From Micromonospora sp. MP36 (GTDB lineage Bacteria > Actinomycetota > Actinomycetes > Mycobacteriales > Micromonosporaceae): 64,000 nucleotides of DNA. Positions 25,916 through 33,169 of this stretch are shown here, piece by piece. A model generated the notes under the pieces. That model was not told where the DNA came from. It did no database searches and saw nothing but the letters and a program-made list of their open reading frames with translations. The translations under genes and the position numbers were made by a program. The stretch is from positions 62,001 to 126,000 of the forward strand of contig NZ_VSFA01000004.1 in NCBI RefSeq assembly GCF_008119785.1, written 5' to 3'. Each line of letters begins with the position of its first letter. Within the stretch, counting starts at the first letter, position 1.

Positions 25916-26832
25916 GCGTGGGGCTGGCGGGGTCCCCCGGGGTCGGCACCCGGACCGGCGGGCTGCTGCTCGGCATCGACTTCGGCGGCACCAAGATGGC
26001 CGTCGGGCTGGCCGACGCCGAGGGCCACCTCCTGGTCCAGCGCCGGGTCCCCACCCACGCCGAGCAGGGCGCGCCGCAGGCCCTGGAACGCGCCCTGCAC
26101 CTCGCCGCGGAGCTGGTCGCCGGGGTGGGTGGGCCGCTCGTCGCGGCCGGGGTGGCCTCGCCCGGCGTGGTCCGTCCGGACGGCATCGACCTGGCCCCCA
26201 ACGTGCCCGGCTGGGAGCGGCTGCGGCTGGCCGACGCGGTCCGCGACACGCTCGGCGTCGCCCGGGTGGCGGTGGACAACGACCTGAACGCCGCCGCCCT
26301 GGCCGAGCTGCGGCTGGGCGCGCTGCGGGACGCCGACCCGGGCCTGGTGGTGGGCATCGGCACCGGCGTGGCGGCCGCCGTGACGGTCGGCGGGACCGTC
26401 CTGGCCGGACACCGCGGGGCAGCCGGCGAGATCGGGTACGCCGTGGCCGGCGGGCCCTGGCCCGGCACCATGCTGGAGCTGGACTTCTCCGGCCGGGCGC
26501 TGGACCGGCTCGCCGGGGACCTCGGCGTGCCGGGCGGGGCGGCCGGGCTCGCCGACGCGGCGGAACGCCCCGGGCCGGCGCGCGACGCGCTGACCGCCCG
26601 GGTCGACGAGGTAGCGCGGCACCTGGCCACCTGCTGCCTGCTGCTCGACCCGCAGCGGGTGGTGCTGGTGGGCGGGGTGGCCCGCAGCGCGCTGATCCGC
26701 AGGCTGCTGGTCGACCGGCTCAACGAGGTGCTACCGCACCGACCCGACGTGGTGCTCTCCCGGCACGCCGACGACGCCGCGCTGCTCGGCGCGCTCACCC
26801 TGGCCCGCGAGGCGGTGCCCGCGCCCCACTGA
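25912..26832 (+). CDS. ROK family sugar kinase-like protein
   Basis: This 306-residue protein has the ASKHA fold of ROK kinases: GIDFGGTKMAVG for ATP phosphate, ASPGVV, the catalytic Asp in VAVDNDLNAAALAE, and IGTGVAAAV. The zinc cluster CxCGxxGC that usually follows is replaced by GPWPGTMLEL, although HRGAAGEIGY is kept, so specificity may be unusual. There is no DNA-binding domain, unlike the first gene of the operon. GTG 25912 overlaps the lyase stop. It likely phosphorylates a sugar or amino-sugar product of the pathway. Confidence 0.85.
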   Translation: MSVGLAGSPGVGTRTGGLLLGIDFGGTKMAVGLADAEGHLLVQRRVPTHAEQGAPQALERALHLAAELVAGVGGPLVAAGVASPGVVRPDGIDLAPNVPGWERLRLADAVRDTLGVARVAVDNDLNAAALAELRLGALRDADPGLVVGIGTGVAAAVTVGGTVLAGHRGAAGEIGYAVAGGPWPGTMLELDFSGRALDRLAGDLGVPGGAAGLADAAERPGPARDALTARVDEVARHLATCCLLLDPQRVVLVGGVARSALIRRLLVDRLNEVLPHRPDVVLSRHADDAALLGALTLAREAVPAPH

Positions 26833-26850
26833 CCTGGTGACCTGCCGGCC

Positions 26851-26875
26851 CGCCCGCGCGCTACGTGCGCGGGCG
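26851..26875. terminator. Terminator between ROK kinase and methyltransferase
   Basis: CGCCCGCGC pairs with GCGCGGGCG over a 7-nt loop, inside a larger GC-rich dyad reaching the methyltransferase stop. It closes the catabolic operon and the convergent methyltransferase gene. Confidence 0.65.
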
Positions 26876-26886
26876 CGCCCGGCGGG

Positions 26887-27597
26887 TCAGCTCAGGCGGT
26901 GGGCGCGCAGCATCAGCGAGACGCCGGGCAGCGCCCGCACCGGCAGGTACCGCTCGGCGGTGATGATCGTGCGCAACCCCAGGTTGACCACGGGAGGCAG
27001 GTCGTCCAGGTCGCTGCCGGTGGACCTGCGCCGCCGCCAGGCGGCGACCGGGCGCAGCAGCACGTTCCAGCTCCACAGCTCGTCCACCACCAGCCCGGCC
27101 TTCTCCACCACCGCGCGCAGCCCGGCCCGGTCGTAGCGGCGGACGTGCCCGACGGCCACGTCGTGCGCAGACCAGAGCCGCATGTCGGCCGGCACCGCGA
27201 TCAGTGCCGTCCCGCCCGGCCGCAGGGCACGGCGGATCTCGCCGGCGGCGAGGTGATCCTCGTCGAAGTGCTCCAGGATGTCGAAGGCGACCACCAGGCC
27301 CAGGCTGGCCGAGGGGACCGGCAGGTGCCGGGCGTCGGCCCGGATCACGTCCAGGCCCCGCTCCCGGGCCACCCCGGCGCCCGCCGCGCTGTATTCCAGG
27401 GCGAGCGGCCGCCAGCCGTACGCCCACAGCACCCGGGTGTTGCCGCCGCCGGCCGCGCCGATGTCCAGCGCCCGCCCCGGGCGCACCCCGGCCGCCGCCA
27501 GCCGCCGCAGCGCCCGGCCCAGCAGGGCCCGCCGCTCCCGGTACCACCAGTGGCTGTCCTCGAGCGCGGCGAGCTTGCGGATCTCGGTGGCTTCCAG
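26887..27597 (-). CDS. Class I SAM-dependent methyltransferase with likely CTG start
   Basis: This 236-residue protein has a Rossmann methyltransferase domain: LDIGAAGGG for SAM, VIRADARHLPV, VAFDILEHFDED and RALRPGGTALIAV. The C-terminal region (from about residue 175) is a basic amphipathic segment, as in methyltransferases acting on lipid-linked or polysaccharide substrates. A canonical start exists only at GTG 27486, but coding clearly extends upstream through LEDSHWWYRERRALL, a typical opening of this family. An in-frame TAG sits just beyond, at about 27627. The only plausible start between them is CTG 27597, with AAGGAG exactly 6 nt before it. The gene stands alone. Confidence 0.8.
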   Translation of the reverse strand: MEATEIRKLAALEDSHWWYRERRALLGRALRRLAAAGVRPGRALDIGAAGGGNTRVLWAYGWRPLALEYSAAGAGVARERGLDVIRADARHLPVPSASLGLVVAFDILEHFDEDHLAAGEIRRALRPGGTALIAVPADMRLWSAHDVAVGHVRRYDRAGLRAVVEKAGLVVDELWSWNVLLRPVAAWRRRRSTGSDLDDLPPVVNLGLRTIITAERYLPVRALPGVSLMLRAHRLS

Positions 27598-27689
27598 GGC
27601 GTACTCCTTCTCGGCGCCCTCACCCTAGCGGCTCGGGCGGCGGCAAACCCGGGTGCGGCGCGCGACCGACCCTGGCAGGGTGACCGACC

Positions 27690-27911
27690 ATGGGACAGCA
27701 GGCACAGGGTTTCCGCTACGTCGAGCGGGCCGACGGCTCCGTCGTGATCACGCACCACGGCCGGGTGGCCGGCACGCTGCGCGGCGGCCGCGCGACGGAG
27801 TTCCTGGCCGAGGTCGAGGACGACCCGCAGCTGGTGATGGCCCGGTGGACCGGCAACTACCGGCGGGGCAACGAGCGGACCGCCCGCCAGCACCCCCGCA
27901 ACCAGGGCTGA
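27690..27911 (+). CDS. Small actinobacterial protein of unknown function
   Basis: This 73-residue protein is not assigned to a family. It begins MGQQAQGFRYVERADGSVV and reads as a short beta-rich N-terminal half (VVITHHGRVAGTLRG) followed by an acidic helix (ATEFLAEVEDD) and a basic Arg-rich C-terminus. There is no signal or membrane segment. Codon use is strongly GC3 and it has its own terminator, which supports a real gene. It diverges from the methyltransferase across 92 bp and converges on accD. Confidence 0.65.
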   Translation: MGQQAQGFRYVERADGSVVITHHGRVAGTLRGGRATEFLAEVEDDPQLVMARWTGNYRRGNERTARQHPRNQG

Positions 27912-27920
27912 GCAGACGTC

Positions 27921-27951
27921 AGGGCCCGCGCCCGGGGTGGGCGCGGACCCT
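27921..27951. terminator. Bidirectional terminator before accD
   Basis: AGGGCCCGCGCCC pairs with GGGCGCGGACCCT around a 5-nt loop with one mismatch. It lies between the convergent small gene and accD, and ends the fatty-acid operon. Confidence 0.75.
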
Positions 27952-27969
27952 GAAGGGTTTGACCGGTGG

Positions 27970-29395
27970 CTACAGCGGGATGTTGCCGTGCGCGCCCCGG
28001 GCGGCCGGCGCCGCGGCCAGCGCCTCGGCGATCCGCCGCCGGGTCTCCGCCGGCTTGATCACGTCGTCCACCACGCCGATCTCCAGCGCCCGGTTGACGC
28101 CGCCGGCGACCCGGACCTGCTCCTCGATCAGCTGCGCCCGCAGCGCCTCCCGCTCCTCGACCGGGGTGGCGGCCAGCCGCTTGCGGTGCAGGATGTTCAC
28201 CGCCGCGCTGGCCCCCATCACCGCGAGCTCCGCGTTCGGCCAGGCGAACACCGCGGTCGCGCCCAGCGAGCGGGAGTTCATCGCGATGTACGCGCCGCCG
28301 TACGCCTTGCGGGTCACCAGCGTCACCCGCGGCACCACCGCCTCGGCGAAGGCGTGCAGCAGCTTCGCCCCGCGCCGGACCACGCCCTCCCACTCCTGAC
28401 CCAAGCCGGGCAGGTAGCCGGGGACGTCGACCAGCACGATCAGCGGCACCCCGAGCGAGTCGCACATCCGCACGAACCGGGCGGCCTTCTCGGCGCTGGA
28501 CGCGTCGAGGCAGCCACCGAGCCGCAGCGGGTTGTTGGCGATCACGCCGACCGTACGGCCGGCGAACCGGCCGAGCGTGGTGACGATGTTCGGCGCCCAC
28601 TTGGCGTGCAGCTCCACGCCGGGGGCGTCGAGCAGCGCCTTGACCACCGGCTTCACGTCGTACGCCCGGTTGAGCTCGGCCGGCATCCTCGCGGCCAGGT
28701 CGTGCCCGTCCGCGCCGGTGGCCACGTCGTCCGGGGAGATCCGGCCCGGACGACCGAGGAGCGCCGCGAGCCTGCGCGCCTCGGCCAGCGCCTCCTCGTC
28801 GTCCCGGCACGTCACGTGCGCCACGCCGGAGCGCCGGCCGTGCGGCTCGGGGCCCGCCCAGCCGCTCCATGTCGACCTGCTCACCGGTGACGCTGCGAAC
28901 CACCTCGGGGCCGGTGACGAAGATCCGGCCGGCCCCGCTCATCACCACGATGTCGGTCAGCGCCGGCCCGTAGGCGGCGCCACCGGCGGCCGGCCCGAGC
29001 ACCACGGAGATCTGCGGCACCCGGCCGGAGGCCCGGACCATGGCGGCGAAGACCTGCCCGACGGCGTCGAGGGCGACCACGCCCTCGGCGAGCCGGGCAC
29101 CACCGGAGTGCCAGAGGCCGAGCACCGGCACCCGCTCCCGGACCGCCGCGTCGATGGCGTCCACGATGTGCCGGCACCCCTCGGTGCCCATCGCGCCGCC
29201 CATCTTCGTGGCGTCGCTGGCGTACGCGATCGCCGGCGTACCGTCGATCGTGCCCCGCGCGCAGAGCACGCCGGAGCCGTCCCGCGGCGCCAGCAGGCGC
29301 AGCGAGCCGGCGTCGAACAGGGCCCGCAGCCGGGCCTCGGGATCCCGGTGGTCCACGGTCGCGCTGTCCGCGCCGACGGCGGTGGTGGTGGTCAC
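27970..29395 (-). pseudogene. accD: Acyl-CoA carboxylase beta (carboxyltransferase) subunit with apparent frameshift
   Basis: The protein would be about 475 residues, transferring the carboxyl group from carboxy-biotin to acetyl- or propionyl-CoA to feed malonyl-CoA into the fab operon. The first part (GTG 29395 with GGAGG) has GTIDGTPAIAYASDATKMGG, GLWHSGGARLAEG and GPAAGGAAYGPALTD. At the 28849-28852 run (four C on the coding strand, three expected) the frame breaks inside VDMERLGGP, and homology continues in another frame with EPHGRRSGVAHVTC, the second CoA domain (VDVPGYLPGLGQEWEG) and AVNILHRKR. One extra base explains everything. Because the gene lies in an essential-type operon and all other sequence is intact, a homopolymer read error is at least as likely as a true pseudogene. 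Confidence 0.82.
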
Positions 29396-29417
29396 GGATG
29401 CCTCCAGGGCTGCGGGG

Positions 29418-30644
29418 TCAGGCCCGCGTGAAGACGAGCGCCACGTTGTGGCCGCCGAAGCCGAACGCGTTGTTCAGCGCGGCGGGGACCTCCATGTGGC
29501 GCGCCTTGTGCGCGGCCACCTCCAACGTGAGGCCGTCGTCCGGGTCGTCGAGGTTGATCGTCGGCGGTACCACACCGTCCCGGATGGACAGGATGGTGGC
29601 GATGGACTCCAGCGCCCCGGCCGCGCCGAGCAGGTGCCCGGTCATCGACTTGGTGGCCGACAGCACGGGGTGGTCGCCCAGCGCCTTGCGCAGGGCGCCG
29701 ATCTCCAGCATGTCGCCCACCGGGGTCGAGGTGGCGTGCGCGTTGACGTGCACGATGTCCATCTTGGCGACATCCGCGTCGGCGATCGCCTTCCCGATTG
29801 CCCGGATCGCGCCCTCGCCCTCGGCGTGCGGCTGCACGATGTCGTACGCGTCCGAGGTGATGCCGGCGCCGGCGAGCCGGGCGTACACCCGGGCGCCGCG
29901 GGCGGCGGCGTGGTCGGCGCGCTCCAGGACCACCACGCCCGCGCCCTCACCGAGCACGAAGCCGTCGCGGCCCTTGTCCCACGGCCGGGAGGCCTTCTCC
30001 GGCTCGTCGTTGCGGGTCGACATGGCCCGCATCGAGGCGAAACCGGCGATCGGCAGCGGGTGGATGACCGCCTCGGTGCCGCCGGCCACCACCACGTCGG
30101 CCCGGCCGGCGCGGATGATGTCCAGCCCGAGCGCGATCGCCTCCGCGCCGGTCGCGCACGCGCTGGCCACCGAGTGCACCCCGGCCTTGGCGCCCAGCTC
30201 CAACCCGACCCAGGCGGCCGGGCCGTTCGGCATCAGCATCGGCACGGTGTGCGGGGAGACCCGCCGCGGGCCGGACGCCTCCAGGATGTCGTCCTGGGCG
30301 AGCAGGGTGGTGGCCCCGCCGATGCCGGAGCCGACGCTGACCGCCAGCCGCTCCGGGTCCAGCCCGGCGTCGGCCAACCCGGCGTCGGCCCAGGCCTGCT
30401 GGGCCGCGATGAGCGCGATCGCCTCGGACCGGTCCAGCCGGCGCAGCTTGACCCGGTCCAGCACCTCGGTGGGCTCGACGGCGAGCTGGGCCGCGATCCG
30501 GACCGTCAGTTGCGCCGCCCACTCCTGGGTGAGCGCACTCACCCCGGAGCGGCCGGCGAGCATGGCGTCCCAGGTCGACGCGACGTCCCCGCCGAGCGGG
30601 GTCGTCGCGCCGAGCCCGGTGACGACGACGTCGGGGCGACTCAT
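29418..30644 (-). CDS. fabF: Beta-ketoacyl-ACP synthase II
   Basis: This 408-residue condensing enzyme elongates acyl-ACP with malonyl-ACP in type II fatty-acid synthesis. The catalytic triad is visible as Cys163 in SACATGAEA, His303 in HVNAHATSTP and His337 in SMTGHLLGAAG. The glycine-rich NNAFGFGGHN motif lies near the C-terminus. Length is normal. ATG 30644 begins 2 nt after the acpP stop, so the two are translated together. It is followed after 22 bp by accD, which supplies malonyl-CoA. The gene is part of the fasR-controlled operon. It could in principle be a secondary-metabolism KAS, but context says primary metabolism. Confidence 0.95.
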   Translation of the reverse strand: MSRPDVVVTGLGATTPLGGDVASTWDAMLAGRSGVSALTQEWAAQLTVRIAAQLAVEPTEVLDRVKLRRLDRSEAIALIAAQQAWADAGLADAGLDPERLAVSVGSGIGGATTLLAQDDILEASGPRRVSPHTVPMLMPNGPAAWVGLELGAKAGVHSVASACATGAEAIALGLDIIRAGRADVVVAGGTEAVIHPLPIAGFASMRAMSTRNDEPEKASRPWDKGRDGFVLGEGAGVVVLERADHAAARGARVYARLAGAGITSDAYDIVQPHAEGEGAIRAIGKAIADADVAKMDIVHVNAHATSTPVGDMLEIGALRKALGDHPVLSATKSMTGHLLGAAGALESIATILSIRDGVVPPTINLDDPDDGLTLEVAAHKARHMEVPAALNNAFGFGGHNVALVFTRA

Positions 30645-30646
30645 GA

Positions 30647-30886
30647 TCAGGACTGCGCCTCGATGTAGCTGACGGCGTCCCCGACGGTCTTCAGGTTCTG
30701 CACCTCGTTGTCCGGGATCTTGACGCCGAACTTCTCCTCGGCCGCCACCACGACCTCCACCATGGAGAGCGAGTCGACGTCGAGGTCGTCGGTGAAGGAC
30801 TTCCCCTCGGCCACGTCGTCCGGGTTCACCCCGGCAACCTCTTCGAGGATCTCGGCGAGGCCGGCGGTGATCTCGTCACGGGTCAT
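30647..30886 (-). CDS. acpP: Acyl carrier protein
   Basis: This 79-residue acidic helical protein carries growing acyl chains. The phosphopantetheine site is Ser39 in the motif DVDSLSMVEV. Length and charge fit primary-metabolism ACP. ATG 30886 has GAGAGG about 10 nt upstream. It sits between fabH and fabF in the standard actinobacterial order. Confidence 0.96.
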   Translation of the reverse strand: MTRDEITAGLAEILEEVAGVNPDDVAEGKSFTDDLDVDSLSMVEVVVAAEEKFGVKIPDNEVQNLKTVGDAVSYIEAQS

Positions 30887-30973
30887 TGCGGTTGGTTCCT
30901 CTCATCGGGGGTTCACTCGACGGCCGGCGACGCCGGTCGTCACTCCTCGGCGCGCTCGCGCCCGAGGGGGTCT

Positions 30974-31918
30974 TCAGGGGCAGCGGACGACCTGACCGGC
31001 GTAGGTCAGACCGCCGCCGAAGCCGAACAGCAGCACCGGCCCGCCCGCCGGCACCTCACGCCGCTCGACCAGCTTGGACAGGGCCAGCGGGATGCTCGCC
31101 GCCGACGTGTTGCCGGACTCGACGATGTCCTTCGCGATGACCGCGTCGGGGATGTTCAGCCGCTTGGCGATGCCGTCGATGATCCGGCCGTTGGCCTGGT
31201 GCGGCACGAACGCGGCCAGCTTGGACGGGGTCACCCCGGCCTTCTCGCAGGCCTCCAGCGCGAGCGGCGCCAGCGCGGTGGTGGCCCAGCGGAACACGGC
31301 CTGCCCCTCCTGCGCGATGTACGGCCGCCAGCCCTCGATCCGGACCGCGTCGCTCTTCTCCGGCACCGAGCCCCAGACCACCGGCCCGACCCCGGCCGGC
31401 TCGCCCTCGGCGGTCGCGGTGACCACCGCGGCCCCGGCGCCGTCGCCGAAGATGATGCAGGTCGAGCGGTCGGTCCAGTCGGTGAATTCGGACAGCTTCT
31501 CCGCGCCGATGACGATCGCGTTGCGCGCCACCCCGGCCCGGATCGCGTGGTCGACCGTGCCCAGCGCGTAGGCGAAGCCCGAGCACGCGGTGTTGATGTC
31601 GTACGCGGCCGGGGCGGTGATGCCCAGCTTCGCGGCGACCCGGCAGGCCACGTTCGGGCTGCGGTCGACCGAGGTGCAGGTGGCGACCACGACGAGGTCG
31701 ATGTCGGCGGCGCTCAGGCCGGAGTTGGCCAGCGCCTTGCCGGCCGCGGCCGTGGCCATGTCGGCCACCGTCTCGTCACCGGCGATCCGCCGGGTGACGA
31801 TGCCGACCCGGTCCCGGATCCACTCGTCGTTGGTGTCGACCAGCTGCGCGATGTCGTCGTTGGTCACCACGCGGGAGGGCTGGTAGTGCCCCATCGCCAC
31901 GATTTTGCTGGCGGTCAT
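30974..31918 (-). CDS. fabH: Beta-ketoacyl-ACP synthase III
   Basis: This 314-residue enzyme starts fatty-acid chains by condensing an acyl-CoA with malonyl-ACP. In actinomycetes it often takes branched primers. The triad is Cys112 in NTACSGF, His240 in FVPHQANGRI and Asn270 in ESGNTSAASI. ATG 31918 overlaps the fabD stop by ATGA. The longer open frame that reaches upstream into fabD is a shadow. Branched primers for it could come from the 2-oxoacid dehydrogenase E1 at 49981, an inference from pathway knowledge only. Confidence 0.95.
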   Translation of the reverse strand: MTASKIVAMGHYQPSRVVTNDDIAQLVDTNDEWIRDRVGIVTRRIAGDETVADMATAAAGKALANSGLSAADIDLVVVATCTSVDRSPNVACRVAAKLGITAPAAYDINTACSGFAYALGTVDHAIRAGVARNAIVIGAEKLSEFTDWTDRSTCIIFGDGAGAAVVTATAEGEPAGVGPVVWGSVPEKSDAVRIEGWRPYIAQEGQAVFRWATTALAPLALEACEKAGVTPSKLAAFVPHQANGRIIDGIAKRLNIPDAVIAKDIVESGNTSAASIPLALSKLVERREVPAGGPVLLFGFGGGLTYAGQVVRCP

Positions 31919-33084
31919 GCCTGTCCTCCGATGCGGGCGAGGGGCTGGCCCGGGGCGACCGGGTCGTTGTGGTGGGCGAGCCACTCGGTGAGCAGCCCGC
32001 TGTGGTGCGCGGTCACCTCGACCGGCCCCTGCCGGGTCGCGACGTGGCCGATGACCTGACCGGTGCGCAGGTCGACGCCCTCGGCCAGGTCGGTCAGCGG
32101 CTCGAAGGTCCCGGCGGCGGGGGAGACCACCACCCGGAACTGGATCACCGGCTCGTGACCGCCCGGGCCGCTGTGCCGGGCGATCAGGTCCCGCGCGGCG
32201 GGCAGGTCGTCGGGGGTGTTCAGGGTGACGATCTCGGGCGCACCCTCGCCCTTGAGCTCCCGCTTGACCAGGCCGGCCAGGGTGCCGGCCGGCGGCAGCT
32301 CGATCACGCCGGTGACCCCGAGGTCGGCCAGGGTCCGCATGCACAGGTCCCAGCGGACCGGGGCGGTGACCTGCCGGACCAGCCGCTGCACCAGCTCCCG
32401 GCCGTGGTTGACCGCGGCGCCGTCCAGGTTGGAGAGCAGGATCCGGGCCGGGTCGGCCGGCACGATACCGCCGGCCACGGCGGCCAGGGCGGCCTCGGCC
32501 GGGGCCATGTACGGGGTGTGGAAGGCGCCGGCGACCTGGAGCCGGATGACCCGGGCCTTCGCGGGCGGCTCGGCGGCCAGCTTCTCCAGGCCGGCCACCG
32601 CGCCTGCGGCGACGACCTGGCCGGTGCCGTTGCGGTTGGCCGGGTGCAGGCCGTGCGCCTCGATGGCGGTGAGCACCTCGGCCGGGTCGCCGCCGAGCAC
32701 GGCGGCCATCCCGGTCGGCTCCAGCGCGCAGGCGGCGGCCATCTCCCGGCCGCGTACGCCGGCGAGGGTCACGGCCGCCTCGGCGGGCAGCACCCCGGCC
32801 AGGGCGGCGGCGCCCAGCTCGCCGACGCTGTGCCCGGCGACGAGCGCGACGTCGTACATCGGCAGGTGCTCCGCGGCGAGCAGCGCGGCCGCGACGAGCA
32901 GCGGCTGCGTGCGGGCGGTGTCCTTGATCTCGTCCGCGTCCGCCTGGGTGCCGAGGCGGACCAGGTCGACGCCGGCCAGCGCGGACCACCAGCGCAGGCG
33001 CGCCTCGGCGCCCGGCAGGTCGAGCCAGGGAGTCAGGAAGCCGGGTTTCTGGGAACCCTGTCCGGGTGAGAGAACGGCGAGCAC
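31915..33084 (-). CDS. fabD: Malonyl-CoA:ACP transacylase with C-terminal biotinyl-like domain
   Basis: The first 310 residues are a standard FabD, which moves malonate from CoA to ACP: SPGQGSQKPGFL, the active Ser86 in GHSVGEL, and His189 in GAFHTPYM. Residues 311-389 form an extra domain with the biotinyl/lipoyl-carrier pattern (VVSPAAGTFEPL, HHSGLLTEWLAHHNDPVAPG). At the position of the biotin lysine (AMKM) it reads ATRQ, so it should not be biotinylated. The start is GTG 33084. The operon promoter region in front carries a FasR-type dyad. The extension may dock the carboxylase or another partner, which is an inference. Confidence 0.9.
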   Translation of the reverse strand: MLAVLSPGQGSQKPGFLTPWLDLPGAEARLRWWSALAGVDLVRLGTQADADEIKDTARTQPLLVAAALLAAEHLPMYDVALVAGHSVGELGAAALAGVLPAEAAVTLAGVRGREMAAACALEPTGMAAVLGGDPAEVLTAIEAHGLHPANRNGTGQVVAAGAVAGLEKLAAEPPAKARVIRLQVAGAFHTPYMAPAEAALAAVAGGIVPADPARILLSNLDGAAVNHGRELVQRLVRQVTAPVRWDLCMRTLADLGVTGVIELPPAGTLAGLVKRELKGEGAPEIVTLNTPDDLPAARDLIARHSGPGGHEPVIQFRVVVSPAAGTFEPLTDLAEGVDLRTGQVIGHVATRQGPVEVTAHHSGLLTEWLAHHNDPVAPGQPLARIGGQA

Positions 33085-33150
33085 GTCTACGACTCTGACG
33101 GATACTCGCGAGTCGCGCTGTAACGCACGGCACCAAACCGTACTAGAAGC

Positions 33151-33169
33151 TTTAGAGGAAACCTACAAA
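33151..33169 (-). promoter_or_regulatory. FasR-type operator at the fasR-fabD junction
   Basis: Read on the minus strand, TTTGTAGG and CCTCTAAA flank TTT, an imperfect dyad close to the TTTGTAGG-CCTACAAA type reported, as I recall it, for the Streptomyces fatty-acid regulator upstream of fabD. It overlaps the fasR stop codon and lies about 70 bp before the fabD start, in an AT-rich island. It would let FasR activate fabD onward separately from its own gene. Confidence 0.55.

Noticed and set aside
27970..28884. A separate carboxyltransferase starting at 28884
   Set aside because: The first 14 codons are out of family, and homology joins the upstream frame exactly at a C homopolymer. It is one frameshifted accD.
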